A DNA stretch of 64,000 nt from Corynebacterium ulcerans (GTDB taxonomy: Bacteria > Actinomycetota > Actinomycetes > Mycobacteriales > Mycobacteriaceae). Shown in pieces: positions 8,979-17,119 of the stretch; within the stretch, counting starts at the first letter, position 1, and every line of letters begins with the position of its first letter. The position numbers and the translations under genes were made by a program. The DNA lies in the NCBI RefSeq assembly GCF_900187135.1, contig NZ_LT906443.1, positions 1,798,001 through 1,862,000 on the forward strand. Reading direction: 5' to 3'. The notes below the pieces were generated by a model. It did not search any database. It saw only the letters and a program-made list of their open reading frames with translations, and had not been told where the DNA came from.

Positions 8979-9910
8979 GATCCGTCGAGGGCGTGAGTGC
9001 CCGCAGCTACGCTAGCCGGATGCGGACTAAAAATACCTGCGGGAACGCCGCTACGCCGGGCGTCACCCCGCGTGCGGCATACACGCGCTAGAAATTCGTA
9101 TGAAGGATCTCCCATGAGTGCCCTAAGCTCTGCCTCATGAGTCACCCATAACGGATCGGAGTTATTGTGGCACGCAGGCGCGGTGGTGCAGTACCAATCA
9201 AAGTCCTCGCCGCCGTTGCCCCAACCGCGCCGTTCATATTCTGTGATGGTTGTGCGCAGGATCTCCACGCCGTCGGCACGCTCTTCGTATGCTTCGAGTC
9301 TGCGTAACGGAAGCTGCCAGCATACTTCTGGTTTGACCACCGTGAGATCGTGGCCTGTGTCGAGCGCCCATTGATGAATCGCGCAGCCGGTGCCGGTGGG
9401 CCAGCCTTCGCGGTTGGCAAAGATACATGCGCCGTCGACCACTGTGGTTTTCAATGCTGGTTCTGGTTCGCCGTTATCGTCGTCTAGCTCATCCCACACT
9501 AGCCAGGGCTCTGTTTCTGTGGGGTCGTAGGTGGAAAGGAATGCGTCAGTTCCTTCTGGGCGCAGCTGCCAATACCGCGCGGGCATCTGCGACACGGCCT
9601 GTAACAGCTGCTCGCGGTCCTCGTCATCGGATAGATAAGCCCCGTGGCCGCAACATCCTACGGAAGGAAGAGACGCGTCGATACCTCTGCATGATTCAGT
9701 GCCAAAGGCACAGGAATATGTGGATTCGATCCAGGTGAGGTCGATGCTGAATTGATGCATCGGGTCTTCCGGATTGGTGAACTCAAACCATTGTCGCGGA
9801 AAATCTGGCGGTAATTCGTCGCCGCGTCGGATCGACTCTGCAGCCGGCGAAAACTCGGGAAAGCCAAGATGCACTGGAGCAGATTCGGGAGTGGTTTTGG
9901 GGTCATTCAC
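8975..9910 (-). CDS. Conserved cysteine-rich protein, Rv0495c-type
   Basis: I recognise this 311-aa protein only by its place and rough resemblance to M. tuberculosis Rv0495c, which also lies between regX3 and ppx. It is soluble and rich in Cys/His: C67, C74, C86, C87 with H89 (GCCGHG), C162, C176 with H179 (CAIH), C197 (EVCWQLPLR), and C241/C247. The order CCxHG, then CAIH, then KPxxCxxxPLR recalls the YkgJ/DUF3109 type of metal or iron-sulfur cluster proteins, so a bound cluster is plausible but inferred. The frame runs upstream into ppx; GTG 9910 is chosen so that it stays clear of the divergent ppx start. Confidence 0.75.
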   Translation of the reverse strand: MNDPKTTPESAPVHLGFPEFSPAAESIRRGDELPPDFPRQWFEFTNPEDPMHQFSIDLTWIESTYSCAFGTESCRGIDASLPSVGCCGHGAYLSDDEDREQLLQAVSQMPARYWQLRPEGTDAFLSTYDPTETEPWLVWDELDDDNGEPEPALKTTVVDGACIFANREGWPTGTGCAIHQWALDTGHDLTVVKPEVCWQLPLRRLEAYEERADGVEILRTTITEYERRGWGNGGEDFDWYCTTAPACHNNSDPLWVTHEAELRALMGDPSYEFLARVCRTRGDARRSGVPAGIFSPHPASVAAGTHALDGS

Positions 9911-9930
9911 ACTGGACAGGCTATACGGTC

Positions 9931-9936
9931 TACCCT
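9931..9936 (+). promoter_or_regulatory. -10-like box for leaderless ppx
   Basis: TACCCT at 9931-9936 ends 6 nt before GTG 9943, with no ribosome binding site in between. Only 32 bp separate the ppx start from the divergent gene start at 9910, so both promoters must share this segment. Confidence 0.45.
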
Positions 9937-9942
9937 GGAGTA

Positions 9943-10908
9943 GTGCGATTAGGTGTATTGGACGTGGGAAGTAACACGGTTCACTTGGTGGCGGTGGACG
10001 CCCAACAGGGTGGTCGCCCGACTCCAATGAGTGACTGGAAAACCACCTTAAAGCTGGTGGGCTATCTGGATAAGAAGGGGGCTATCACCGCTGCCGGAGT
10101 GGATAAACTCGTGGCTTCGGTTGCGGAAGCCGCTGCTTTAGCTCAGCAACTTGGATGTGAAGAGCTCATGCCTTTTGCTACTTCTGCGGTGCGTTCAGCA
10201 ACTAACTCTGAAGAGGTGCTTGCGGAGGTCTCCAAACATACGGGGGTTAACCTTGAAGTGCTCTCTGGCAGGGACGAAGCCAGATTGACTTTTCTTGCCG
10301 TACGCCGTTGGTATGGTTGGTCGGCCGGGCGGATTATTAACCTGGATATTGGTGGCGGATCGCTAGAAATGTCGACGGGGGAGAACGAGAACCCGGATGC
10401 AGCTTTCTCTTTGGACCTCGGTGCCGCTCGTCTTACGCACAATTGGTTTGATACGGATCCCCCTGAGCGTAAAAAAATCAACCTTCTGCGGGACTTTATT
10501 GATGCTGAATTGGTTGAGAGCGCGAAAACACTGAAGGCCTATGGTGAGGCGCGCCTGGCTGTGGGAACCTCAAAAACTTGCCGCACCTTGGGTCGTCTCA
10601 CTGGTGCTGCTCCTTCTTCTGCCGGTCCCTTTGTTAAGAGAGAGCTTAGTGCCCCTGGTCTGCGGCAATTGATTGCTTTTATCTCCAGGATGACGGCCGC
10701 GGATCGGGCGGAGTTGGAAGGCGTGAGTGCTAATAGATCGCAGCAGATTGTAGCGGGGGCGCTTGTTGCAGAAGCCGCTATGAGAGCGCTCGGAATTGAA
10801 CATTTAGAAATTTGCCCATGGGCACTCCGTGAGGGCGTCATACTTCGGCGTATAGAACAGGGTATTGTGCCAAAGGAAACCCTTTTAGTAGAGAAGTGGG
10901 AGAGATGA
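9943..10908 (+). CDS. ppx: Ppx/GppA family exopolyphosphatase
   Basis: This is a 321-aa single-module member of the ASKHA ATPase-fold family that removes phosphate from polyphosphate or pppGpp. The N-terminal phosphate 1 motif [11 protein letters not shown] (residues 4-14) and phosphate 2 motif [11 protein letters not shown] are intact. Short actinobacterial Ppx proteins of this length (as Rv0496) lack the C-terminal HD domain found in E. coli Ppx. GTG 9943 is the start and the message is probably leaderless. The stop overlaps the ATG of the next gene (ATGA), which implies translational coupling. Confidence 0.9.
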   Translation: MRLGVLDVGSNTVHLVAVDAQQGGRPTPMSDWKTTLKLVGYLDKKGAITAAGVDKLVASVAEAAALAQQLGCEELMPFATSAVRSATNSEEVLAEVSKHTGVNLEVLSGRDEARLTFLAVRRWYGWSAGRIINLDIGGGSLEMSTGENENPDAAFSLDLGAARLTHNWFDTDPPERKKINLLRDFIDAELVESAKTLKAYGEARLAVGTSKTCRTLGRLTGAAPSSAGPFVKRELSAPGLRQLIAFISRMTAADRAELEGVSANRSQQIVAGALVAEAAMRALGIEHLEICPWALREGVILRRIEQGIVPKETLLVEKWER

Positions 10909-11987
10909 GCGAGAAACAACTCACCGTTGCGGAACTATTGGCGCGTTCCGGCAAAAACGGCGGTAGCTCCGAAACTCCGCGACGTCGACGCCGCAACCTG
11001 GAAGACGGTGGCATTTCCGTTGCGGAGTTGACTGGCAGCATTCCCAAGGTGGCCGCTAAACCCGCCGAGTCGAAGCACTCCAGCCAGCCTATCGACGTCC
11101 CTGCTTCCTCTGCCGCGTCGTCTAGCGTGGGAGAACCGGAGAGCGTTGCGCAAGACCCCCGTACGCAACCTGCGGCTTTTGCAGACCCTGCATCTCATGC
11201 CCCTGCCCCGTTCGCGGACGCATTCCCCACGACTTCTCGGACTCAAGCCATAAAACGCGATGCTGCGTTTAACGCGGTCAAGGAACAGTCGGAGAAGACT
11301 CAGGAGCGCCAAGCTGCAAACCAAGCTGAGGAGCTTCTCGCAGCTGATAAGACAGAGACACCTGTCGCCCCGGAAACTTCTGTAGCCGAGATCCCCAGCA
11401 AGGAACAAACCATTGTTCTTAGTGTTGTGGACGAGAAAGATCCGGTTCGTCTGACTACTGACTCCTTCCCGGCGGTGTCGAAAAATTCGCACAATGATGA
11501 GGTGCAGGTTTCGGCTGATTCTCTTGGCGTGCCGGCCGCAGATCCTGCCGAGGCCGCAGATATTCCTCCTGTGGAGACCTTCAATGCTGCTGAAGAGACC
11601 AGCACATTTGCGGTTGTAGAAGACGAGGATGAGGCGTTTTATGACGTAGAAGATGACTACGAGGCCTACGAAGACGCAGACGAGTTTGATGATGAGTATG
11701 ACGAATACGATGAATACTACGAAGATGAGGAAGAGGAACAAGTCTCTGCCATGGGGGTCATCTTTATGGCTTTGGCAGGAATCGCCCTCGGCGTTGTGAT
11801 TTTCTTAGGCTTCCAACAGTTGTGGGGTGCCTTGGGTAAAGCGATTGTGGCGGCGTTGGCTGTGGCTGTGACTGGAGCTATTGTTGGCGTTGTTCATGCT
11901 TTGCGTACTGAACGTGACCGTGAATCTATGATCCTTGCAGGCGTTGCCGGCTTGGTTATGACGTTCGGGCCTTTGCTTGTGGCTTAA
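10905..11987 (+). CDS. Acidic membrane protein with twin VAEL motifs, Rv0497-type
   Basis: This 360-aa protein of unknown function has an unusual layout. Residues 6-14 (LTVAELLAR) and 37-46 (ISVAELTGSI) are two similar short motifs flanking an arginine run (26-30). A long Ala/Pro/Glu-rich, probably disordered segment follows to about 235. Residues 239-279 are almost all Asp, Glu and Tyr. The C-terminus has three hydrophobic segments (about 285-305, 314-332, 342-358), so most of the chain faces one side of the membrane, probably the cytoplasm. It is translationally coupled to ppx. An upstream GTG at 10896 is possible, but the ATG has the better ribosome binding site. Confidence 0.8.
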   Translation: MSEKQLTVAELLARSGKNGGSSETPRRRRRNLEDGGISVAELTGSIPKVAAKPAESKHSSQPIDVPASSAASSSVGEPESVAQDPRTQPAAFADPASHAPAPFADAFPTTSRTQAIKRDAAFNAVKEQSEKTQERQAANQAEELLAADKTETPVAPETSVAEIPSKEQTIVLSVVDEKDPVRLTTDSFPAVSKNSHNDEVQVSADSLGVPAADPAEAADIPPVETFNAAEETSTFAVVEDEDEAFYDVEDDYEAYEDADEFDDEYDEYDEYYEDEEEEQVSAMGVIFMALAGIALGVVIFLGFQQLWGALGKAIVAALAVAVTGAIVGVVHALRTERDRESMILAGVAGLVMTFGPLLVA

Positions 11988-12083
11988 TCCCTGCGTCAAG
12001 GCTATTAAGGGCTGATGGAGAGTGATCTTCTGTCGGCCCTTCTCTTTTGCTGTTGCTGTGTCGAGCGTGGCAGAGTGGTCGCC

Positions 12084-12887
12084 ATGACTTCAATTGCAGT
12101 GATTGGTGGCGGCAAGATCGGTGAAGCCCTTATCTCGGGGCTCATTGCTGCGGGCATGAGCCCTAAAAATATCAACGTCACCAACAGGAACGTGGAGCAC
12201 GGTCAGGCTCTTAAAGAAAAGTACGGCATCGTATCTTTTACGGAGAATATTCCTGCCGTTGACGAGGTTGACGTTGTATTTTTATGCGTCAAACCAAAAC
12301 AGATTATTAATGTGGTTGAGGAGATCGCAGACGCGGTCGATAACAACTCCAACACCATCGTGGTTTCTATGGCGGCAGGTGTGAGTACCGCGGCTATCGA
12401 AGAGATTTTGGCGGCGGGCTCGCCCGTGATCCGTGTTATGCCTAATACTCCGATGTTGGTGGGCAAAGGGAATTCAGCAGTCGCACCTGGCCGTTTCGCG
12501 GATCAATCCGCGGTGGAGCAGGTGTGTAAGCTGCTGGAAACAGTCGGTAACGTCACGTTGATAGAAGAATCTGATTTAGATGCTGTTGTCGCTTTATCGG
12601 GTTCTTCGCCGGCATATGTTTTTCTCTTTGCTGAGGCGCTTATCGACGCCGGCGTGCATCTGGGTCTGAATCGCGATCAAGCCAAGGAACTGGCAGTTAA
12701 CGCATTTTATGGGGCGGCTGCAATGCTTAAGGAGACTGGGGAGGAACCTGCGCAATTACGCTCTAACGTTTGTTCTCCGGCAGGCACCACTATTGCAGCT
12801 ATCCGTGAGCTGGAGGAAAGCGGCTTGCGGGGAATGGTATATCGTGCGGCTGAAGCTGCTGCGAAGAGAAATAACGAGCTGGGTTAA
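12084..12887 (+). CDS. proC: Pyrroline-5-carboxylate reductase
   Basis: ProC catalyses the last step of proline synthesis, reducing pyrroline-5-carboxylate with NAD(P)H. The 267-aa product begins with the Rossmann motif [12 protein letters not shown] and has the family signatures [23 protein letters not shown] and the C-terminal [14 protein letters not shown] segment. An in-frame start at 12015 would add 23 residues with no homology and is not used. A strong terminator follows immediately. In M. tuberculosis proC is Rv0500, in the same position. Confidence 0.95.
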   Translation: MTSIAVIGGGKIGEALISGLIAAGMSPKNINVTNRNVEHGQALKEKYGIVSFTENIPAVDEVDVVFLCVKPKQIINVVEEIADAVDNNSNTIVVSMAAGVSTAAIEEILAAGSPVIRVMPNTPMLVGKGNSAVAPGRFADQSAVEQVCKLLETVGNVTLIEESDLDAVVALSGSSPAYVFLFAEALIDAGVHLGLNRDQAKELAVNAFYGAAAMLKETGEEPAQLRSNVCSPAGTTIAAIRELEESGLRGMVYRAAEAAAKRNNELG

Positions 12888-12895
12888 TTTCGTCA

Positions 12896-12948
12896 AAAGC
12901 TCAAGGGATGGATGCAGGTCTTCTACCCCTTGAGCTTTCCCCTTTTTA
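12896..12948 (+). terminator. Intrinsic terminator of proC
   Basis: A perfect 12-bp stem (AAAGCTCAAGGG at 12896-12907 with its complement at 12927-12938) is followed by CCCCTTTTT. Confidence 0.85.
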
Positions 12949-13175
12949 CTGAACCTGTACTTGAGGGTTGGGGTTTTGATGTTTCGCCTGTGACCAGTTG
13001 TTTCTACTGGGAAGTGGAGGGTATTTGCGTGACTTATGTTGCGCTTGAGGAAATAAAATAACAGGTGGGTCGCAAGTGTCACACGTTTCACGCTAAGCTT
13101 TGTTAAGCACGTGCGTGTTCGTTCTGCGGGAGGGGAAGCCTGCAGCGCGTGACTTGCTGAAGGGTTAGATAAATT

Positions 13176-13367
13176 ATGGCTAGAGAAGATAATGGCACTT
13201 TTTTGACAGTCGCCGAGGTCGCGGAGATTATGCGCGTATCTAAAATGACCGTTTATCGGTTGGTTCACTCCGGTGAGCTTCCGGCAGTTCGCGTGGGACG
13301 CAGCTTCCGCGTGCACGAAAAGGCTGTTAACGAGTACCTGGATGCCTCCTACTACGACGTGGGATAA
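13176..13367 (+). CDS. Excisionase-family (MerR-like) small DNA-binding protein
   Basis: The 63-aa product is almost only a winged helix-turn-helix of the excisionase/HTH_17 type: FLTVAEVAEIMRVSKMTVYRLVHSGELPAVRVGRSFRV. Despite the family name it is a chromosomal housekeeping gene in actinobacteria (Rv0500A in M. tuberculosis), not a sign of a prophage. Its targets are unknown. It has its own upstream gap of about 230 bp after the proC terminator and is followed by its own terminator. Confidence 0.85.
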   Translation: MAREDNGTFLTVAEVAEIMRVSKMTVYRLVHSGELPAVRVGRSFRVHEKAVNEYLDASYYDVG

Positions 13368-13385
13368 ACATCTTGAGAGCTTTGC

Positions 13386-13429
13386 CGAGGGGCAGTTTCC
13401 GCCAGTATTTCTGGGGTGACTGCCCCTCG
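13386..13429 (+). terminator. Hairpin after the excisionase-like gene
   Basis: An 11-bp perfect stem, CGAGGGGCAGT (13386-13396) with ACTGCCCCTCG (13419-13429), is followed by TTATTTGTG, a short weak T tract. Confidence 0.65.
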
Positions 13430-13679
13430 TTATTTGTGTGACTCTTGGGGGCGTTTTTGGTCTCTGGTGTGAGCGTCGGTATTATTGTGACCATTCGTGT
13501 CAGACAACAGCCCCAACCGGCGGTTGCCGCATGTCTAGTGAGGGTCACCGCCCTCCCAAGATAGGCAGTAACCCTGCGCGGGCGGATGTGCACTTCGGCC
13601 GCGTATGCATTGCAAAAGAGACCGTGGGGCTTCTGACAGGGAAGTACGTACACCGATCAATAAAGCGAGGGAAACCGTT
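13430..13679. other. Leader region of bS22
   Basis: These 250 bp contain no supported gene. An open frame runs across it into the DsbA-like gene but has no family resemblance. The stretch presumably holds the promoter and 5' leader of the 33-codon bS22 gene; no consensus promoter stands out. Confidence 0.4.
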
Positions 13680-13781
13680 ATGGGTTCTGTCATCAAGAAG
13701 CGCCGCAAGCGCATGTCCAAGAAAAAGCACCGCAAGTTGCTGCGCCGTACTCGCGTTCAGCGTAGAAAGCTCGGTAAATAA
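13680..13781 (+). CDS. Small ribosomal protein bS22 (AURKAIP1/COX24 domain)
   Basis: This 33-residue, extremely basic protein ([18 protein letters not shown] then [15 protein letters not shown]) is too short for usual gene cut-offs. It matches the AURKAIP1/COX24-domain proteins of actinobacteria. The mycobacterial form was found as an extra small-subunit ribosomal protein near the decoding centre. Rv0500B occupies the same place in M. tuberculosis, after the excisionase-like gene. A purine-rich ribosome binding site (AGCGAGGGAAA) lies just upstream, and a strong terminator follows 8 bp after the stop. Confidence 0.9.
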
Positions 13782-13789
13782 AGCATTCA

Positions 13790-13820
13790 CCGCCCAGGGA
13801 TTACCCTGGGCGGTTTTGTT
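13790..13820 (+). terminator. Intrinsic terminator of bS22 gene
   Basis: The stem CCGCCCAGGG (13790-13799) pairs perfectly with CCCTGGGCGG (13804-13813) around a 4-nt loop, followed by TTTTGTT. Confidence 0.9.
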
Positions 13821-13863
13821 ATGGTGTAAAAAGGTTTTTCACAACAAAAGGAGCCCTAACTTT

Positions 13864-14748
13864 ATGTTTTCAGCAAAGCGTCCAGCGGTTGTGGCGCTGC
13901 TTATCGTTATTCTTCTCATCGTTGGCATTGGCGCTTATACCTTGGGCCGTGGTTCTGCCACGAAAAACGAGGGCACCTCTGCTAACAAGGCAGGCACGTC
14001 ACAAGAATCTGCAGGGCCTTCCTTGCCTCCAGGCTTTACGGGTAAGACCGGTTCCTCCCGGGTAACGCCGGGAACAAAGACTGATGGCCCCGTCGCACTG
14101 GCAAACGGTTCTTATGACGCCATGATCTACGGTCCCGGAAAAGAACTGAAATCAGCGGAAGACATCCTTAATGTGCATCGTCGAAACGCAAAGGATCCTT
14201 TTGCGATCGGCGCACTCGACGCACCCGTCGTGATCTCGGAATACTCTGATTTTGAGTGCCCTTTCTGTGCAAAGTGGTCCAACGAGACCGAGCCGACGAT
14301 CATTAAAGACTACGTTGACAAGGGTCTTGTTCGTATCGAATGGAATGACCTGCCCGTTAACGGCCCCGATGCGGTCTTGGCGGCTAAAGCCGGACGAGCT
14401 GCTGCGGCGCAAGGTAAATTCAATGAGTTCCGCAGCGCGCTTTTCCAGGCCAGCAAAACTATCAAGGGACATCCCGAAAATAAGTTGGCCAACTTCGAGG
14501 AGTTCGCTAGGCAGGCAGGCGTGAAAGACATGACGCGCTTTAGCCGAGAGGCCACCGATAGCACGTACGACTCCGTGGTGAACAAGGCCCGCGAATACGC
14601 TGGTTCCTTGGGGATCAACGGAACTCCCGGCTTTGTCGTGGGTACCCAGTATGTCTCCGGTGCACAACCCACTGAGGTCTTTGTCCGCGCTATTGAGGCG
14701 GAATTAGCCAAGGTCGCAGATGGAGAGGTTGCCGTTCCACGTGTCTGA
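13864..14748 (+). CDS. DsbA family thioredoxin-fold protein, membrane anchored
   Basis: The 294-aa product has an N-terminal hydrophobic segment (residues 8-27) acting as a signal anchor, a Ser/Thr/Pro/Gly-rich linker (about 30-110), and a DsbA/thioredoxin_4 domain with the active-site motif ECPFC (Cys132 and Cys135) and the cis-proline region INGTPGF. It should form or shuffle disulfides outside the membrane. The start is ATG 13864 after AAAAGGAG. The next gene, a CcdA-like electron carrier, overlaps its end, so the pair probably works as a redox couple. The frame is open for 142 codons upstream, but that part overlaps the bS22 gene. Confidence 0.9.
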   Translation: MFSAKRPAVVALLIVILLIVGIGAYTLGRGSATKNEGTSANKAGTSQESAGPSLPPGFTGKTGSSRVTPGTKTDGPVALANGSYDAMIYGPGKELKSAEDILNVHRRNAKDPFAIGALDAPVVISEYSDFECPFCAKWSNETEPTIIKDYVDKGLVRIEWNDLPVNGPDAVLAAKAGRAAAAQGKFNEFRSALFQASKTIKGHPENKLANFEEFARQAGVKDMTRFSREATDSTYDSVVNKAREYAGSLGINGTPGFVVGTQYVSGAQPTEVFVRAIEAELAKVADGEVAVPRV

Positions 14749-15565
14749 TATTGGATTACTTGGCGCATTTCTGGGCGGAATCCTAGCGCTGCTGAGTCCG
14801 TGTTCTGCGCTGCTGCTCCCGGCGTTCTTTGCCTATGCGTTCCAACGATCTTCGCAGATCATGGCACGGACAGGCGTGTTCTTCCTTGGGCTAGCGGCTG
14901 TGCTAGTTCCAGTGGGTACCGCTGCGGGCCGGCTCGGTGGATTTTTGGCGCTGCACCGTGAAACGTTGATTCTCGGCGGCGGGATCGTGATCGTAGTCCT
15001 GGGTATTTTTACCTTTTTCGGCGGTGGCATATCCCTGCCAGGCTTGTCTGGATTGGCAGGCCGAGTGCGCGGACAAGGATGGCTCTCTGTCTTTTTGCTA
15101 GGCGCGGCTTATGGATTCTCGGGATTCTGCGCAGGTCCATTGCTCGGTGCGGTGCTCACCACTGCCGTTGTGAGCGCATCAAGTTCGTATGGCGCCCTCG
15201 TCTTAGGCTGCTATGCCTTGGGAATGGTTGTTCCCCTGGTGATATTGGCACTGTTTTGGGAACGCATTCCGCGCGGTGCGCTAGGCGGCAAGATCGTGAA
15301 CGTGGGCCCGCTAAAGCTCAACACTATGTCGATGATCTCCGGCGTGATTTTTGTGATCATCGGATTAGTCTTTATCTTCACGCACGCCACGACTGGTCTG
15401 CCGGGGCTCCTCAGCATTGAAACCCAGTCCGCAATCCAAGCATGGGTGCTCAATGTAGCAGCTAACGTGAGCAACCTGACGTCCGTGTTGATCGTGCTAG
15501 GAATTATCGCGGTCGGGCTGGTGATCTATATTCTCCGGACGCCGGAGAAAGGCAAACGGGATTAG
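14720..15565 (+). CDS. CcdA/DsbD-type transmembrane electron carrier
   Basis: This is a 281-aa polytopic membrane protein (about six or seven hydrophobic segments) of the cytochrome-c-biogenesis CcdA/DsbD family. The conserved cysteines are in LLSPCSALLLPAF near the N-terminus and in GFSGFCAGPLLGAVL in the middle, the pair that passes electrons from cytoplasmic thioredoxin outward. It overlaps the DsbA-like gene by 29 bp if ATG 14720 is used, or 8 bp if GTG 14741 is used; both have plausible ribosome binding sites. It is a second CcdA paralogue in this window (compare 31679-32485). It ends 4 bp inside the convergent HAD gene. Confidence 0.85.
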   Translation: MERLPFHVSDIGLLGAFLGGILALLSPCSALLLPAFFAYAFQRSSQIMARTGVFFLGLAAVLVPVGTAAGRLGGFLALHRETLILGGGIVIVVLGIFTFFGGGISLPGLSGLAGRVRGQGWLSVFLLGAAYGFSGFCAGPLLGAVLTTAVVSASSSYGALVLGCYALGMVVPLVILALFWERIPRGALGGKIVNVGPLKLNTMSMISGVIFVIIGLVFIFTHATTGLPGLLSIETQSAIQAWVLNVAANVSNLTSVLIVLGIIAVGLVIYILRTPEKGKRD

Positions 15566-16605
15566 CGTCGCCACGCTTTCCAACCGCCGAGGCTAAATGC
15601 TGCGGTGATCAGTGCGGGTAAACCGTAGGTTCGCATAGCTTTGCGCAGGCTGCGGTAGTCATGCATTTCCCAGCCGTGCTGCTTAGCCACCTTGGCTAGC
15701 GGACGATCGGGGTTAATGGCTACCGCAGTGCCCACCATGGAAAGCATAGGAACATCGTTGATGGAGTCGGAGTAAGCGGTGCACCGGCTGAGGTCGAGTC
15801 GCTCAATGGTGGCGAGCGCTGCAACTGCGTGTAACTTGCCGGGGCCATGCAAAATATCGCCGACCAGTCTTCCGGTGAAGACACCATCTTTGACCTCGGC
15901 GACAGTGCCCAAAGCCCCGGTAAAGCCAAGTCGCTTGGCCAGCGATTGCGCCAGTTGGACAGGGGTGGCGCTCACCAGCCAGACCTGCTGGCCAGCAGCA
16001 ATATGCTGATCTGCGAGGGACTTGGTTCCCGGCCAGAGCTTTTCACTCATATTGTTGCCCACGATTTCTTCGCAGAGCTCAACGAGTTCGTCCACGCGGC
16101 GACCTTTAATAAACTCGAGCGCCTGCTTGCGCCCCTCGGCCACATCCGCTGCATTTTCTGCACCGGTGACTCGGAATTTGATCTGTTTCCAGACCACAGG
16201 AAGGATCTCGCTGAGCTTAAAATAACGCTTTTTGGCTAGTCCCAGAGCAAAGACAACCAGGGAAGAGCCTTGAATCAGCGTATTGTCGATGTCAAAGAAT
16301 GCGGCGGCACCGAGGTCCTGCGGGATGCTGGGATCGGGGCTGGTGACATGCGTAGCGCCAGCGGCCTCGAATGATCCTGATACAGACTCCAGCCCGGAAG
16401 TGTATTCATCGAGTTCAATCCCGTAGATTTCGGCGGCGGCGAGTGCTGCAGCAGCTTCTCCGGCTTCACGCTGCGCCTGTGCGTCGATAGGGGGAAGCGC
16501 GTGCTCCTCAAAGAAGCGACGCAGGTTGCCCCGGGAGGTGGACCAACCGGCCAAGAATTCTTGTGGGGTTTGGGGCCAAGTGGGGTCGGGTTGTGAGGTG
16601 CTCAC
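15562..16605 (-). CDS. serB1: HAD-IB family phosphatase, SerB1-like
   Basis: The product is 347 aa from GTG 16605. A roughly 95-residue N-terminal extension without recognised domain precedes a HAD hydrolase core: motif I FFDIDNTL with the nucleophile Asp, motif II LVSAT, and motif III/IV YSDSINDVPML. HAD-IB enzymes with this order include phosphoserine phosphatase (SerB) and lyso-lipid phosphatases. Rv0505c, annotated SerB1, lies in the equivalent place. The C-terminus carries a hydrophobic, Trp-containing tail. Substrate assignment to phosphoserine is by analogy only. The frame continues upstream to 16716, but that would overlap the divergent glutaredoxin-like gene. Confidence 0.85.
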   Translation of the reverse strand: MSTSQPDPTWPQTPQEFLAGWSTSRGNLRRFFEEHALPPIDAQAQREAGEAAAALAAAEIYGIELDEYTSGLESVSGSFEAAGATHVTSPDPSIPQDLGAAAFFDIDNTLIQGSSLVVFALGLAKKRYFKLSEILPVVWKQIKFRVTGAENAADVAEGRKQALEFIKGRRVDELVELCEEIVGNNMSEKLWPGTKSLADQHIAAGQQVWLVSATPVQLAQSLAKRLGFTGALGTVAEVKDGVFTGRLVGDILHGPGKLHAVAALATIERLDLSRCTAYSDSINDVPMLSMVGTAVAINPDRPLAKVAKQHGWEMHDYRSLRKAMRTYGLPALITAAFSLGGWKAWRR

Positions 16606-16664
16606 GGCTGAAGATCGGGCCTTTCGACAGGGTGGAGCTTTAAGAGTAGTCTCAGTCCATCGTA

Positions 16665-16955
16665 GTGTCGAACAGTAAAAAAGGGCCGGTGATCTCTTTT
16701 GTGTCTGGTGTAACAAATATGCACGAAGTGGAGCTTATGACCCGTAGGACGTGTGGTTCCTGTGCAAGGGTAGCTGAACAGATCGCCCCCGTGGTCGCCG
16801 CAGCGGGGGCGATACTGAGCATTATCGACGTAGACACGGATCGGGCGTTGGCCGCCGAATATGGCGATAGGGTTCCCGTTGTTGTTATCGACGGTGAAGA
16901 GTTTGCGTGTTGGGAAGTAGACAACGATGAGCTTGCTGCCGAACTTGGTAGTTAG
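16665..16955 (+). CDS. Glutaredoxin-like thiol protein (DUF836 type)
   Basis: A small (96 aa) thioredoxin-fold protein with a CxxC motif in MTRRTCGSCARV (Cys30 and Cys33), a cis-Pro in VPVVVIDGEEF, and no membrane segment. It resembles the actinobacterial glutaredoxin-like Rv0508, which lies just before hemA. GTG 16665 is the furthest start; ATG 16719 would leave a 78-aa protein beginning right before the first beta strand and is equally possible, since neither has a clear ribosome binding site. It precedes hemA by 164 bp that contain two palindromes. Confidence 0.8.
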   Translation: MSNSKKGPVISFVSGVTNMHEVELMTRRTCGSCARVAEQIAPVVAAAGAILSIIDVDTDRALAAEYGDRVPVVVIDGEEFACWEVDNDELAAELGS

Positions 16956-17022
16956 CCCATGCTTTCTTGTGACTTTCTTAACGCTTGACTAGCGTTGATG
17001 CATCAGAGTGGCGAAGAAACAG

Positions 17023-17038
17023 TCAATCTAAAGATTGA
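17023..17038. promoter_or_regulatory. 16-bp palindrome upstream of hemA
   Basis: TCAATCT-AA-AGATTGA is a perfect palindrome about 80 bp before the hemA start. hemA of C. diphtheriae is known to be repressed by the haem-responsive regulators ChrA and HrrA; whether this palindrome is their site is a guess. Confidence 0.4.
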
Positions 17039-17075
17039 TAGCGTTGCCTTTTTAGCTAAGATTTTAAGAAAAATC

Positions 17076-17087
17076 GATCAAATGATC
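17076..17087. promoter_or_regulatory. 12-bp palindrome close to the hemA start
   Basis: GATCA-AA-TGATC is a second perfect palindrome, 32 bp before the hemA GTG. It is a candidate operator and its sequence differs from the upstream palindrome. Confidence 0.3.
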
Positions 17088-17119
17088 CAGGTAGACGGTA
17101 TGAAAGCGGTGGTTGGTCC

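Noticed and set aside
13176..13367. Prophage or integrative element suggested by an excisionase-type gene
   Set aside because: No integrase, attachment repeats or phage genes are nearby, and the gene is in a conserved place in actinobacteria (Rv0500A).
13438..13863. N-terminal extension of the DsbA-like protein
   Set aside because: It overlaps the bS22 gene and its terminator and has no signal-peptide character; ATG 13864 has a ribosome binding site.
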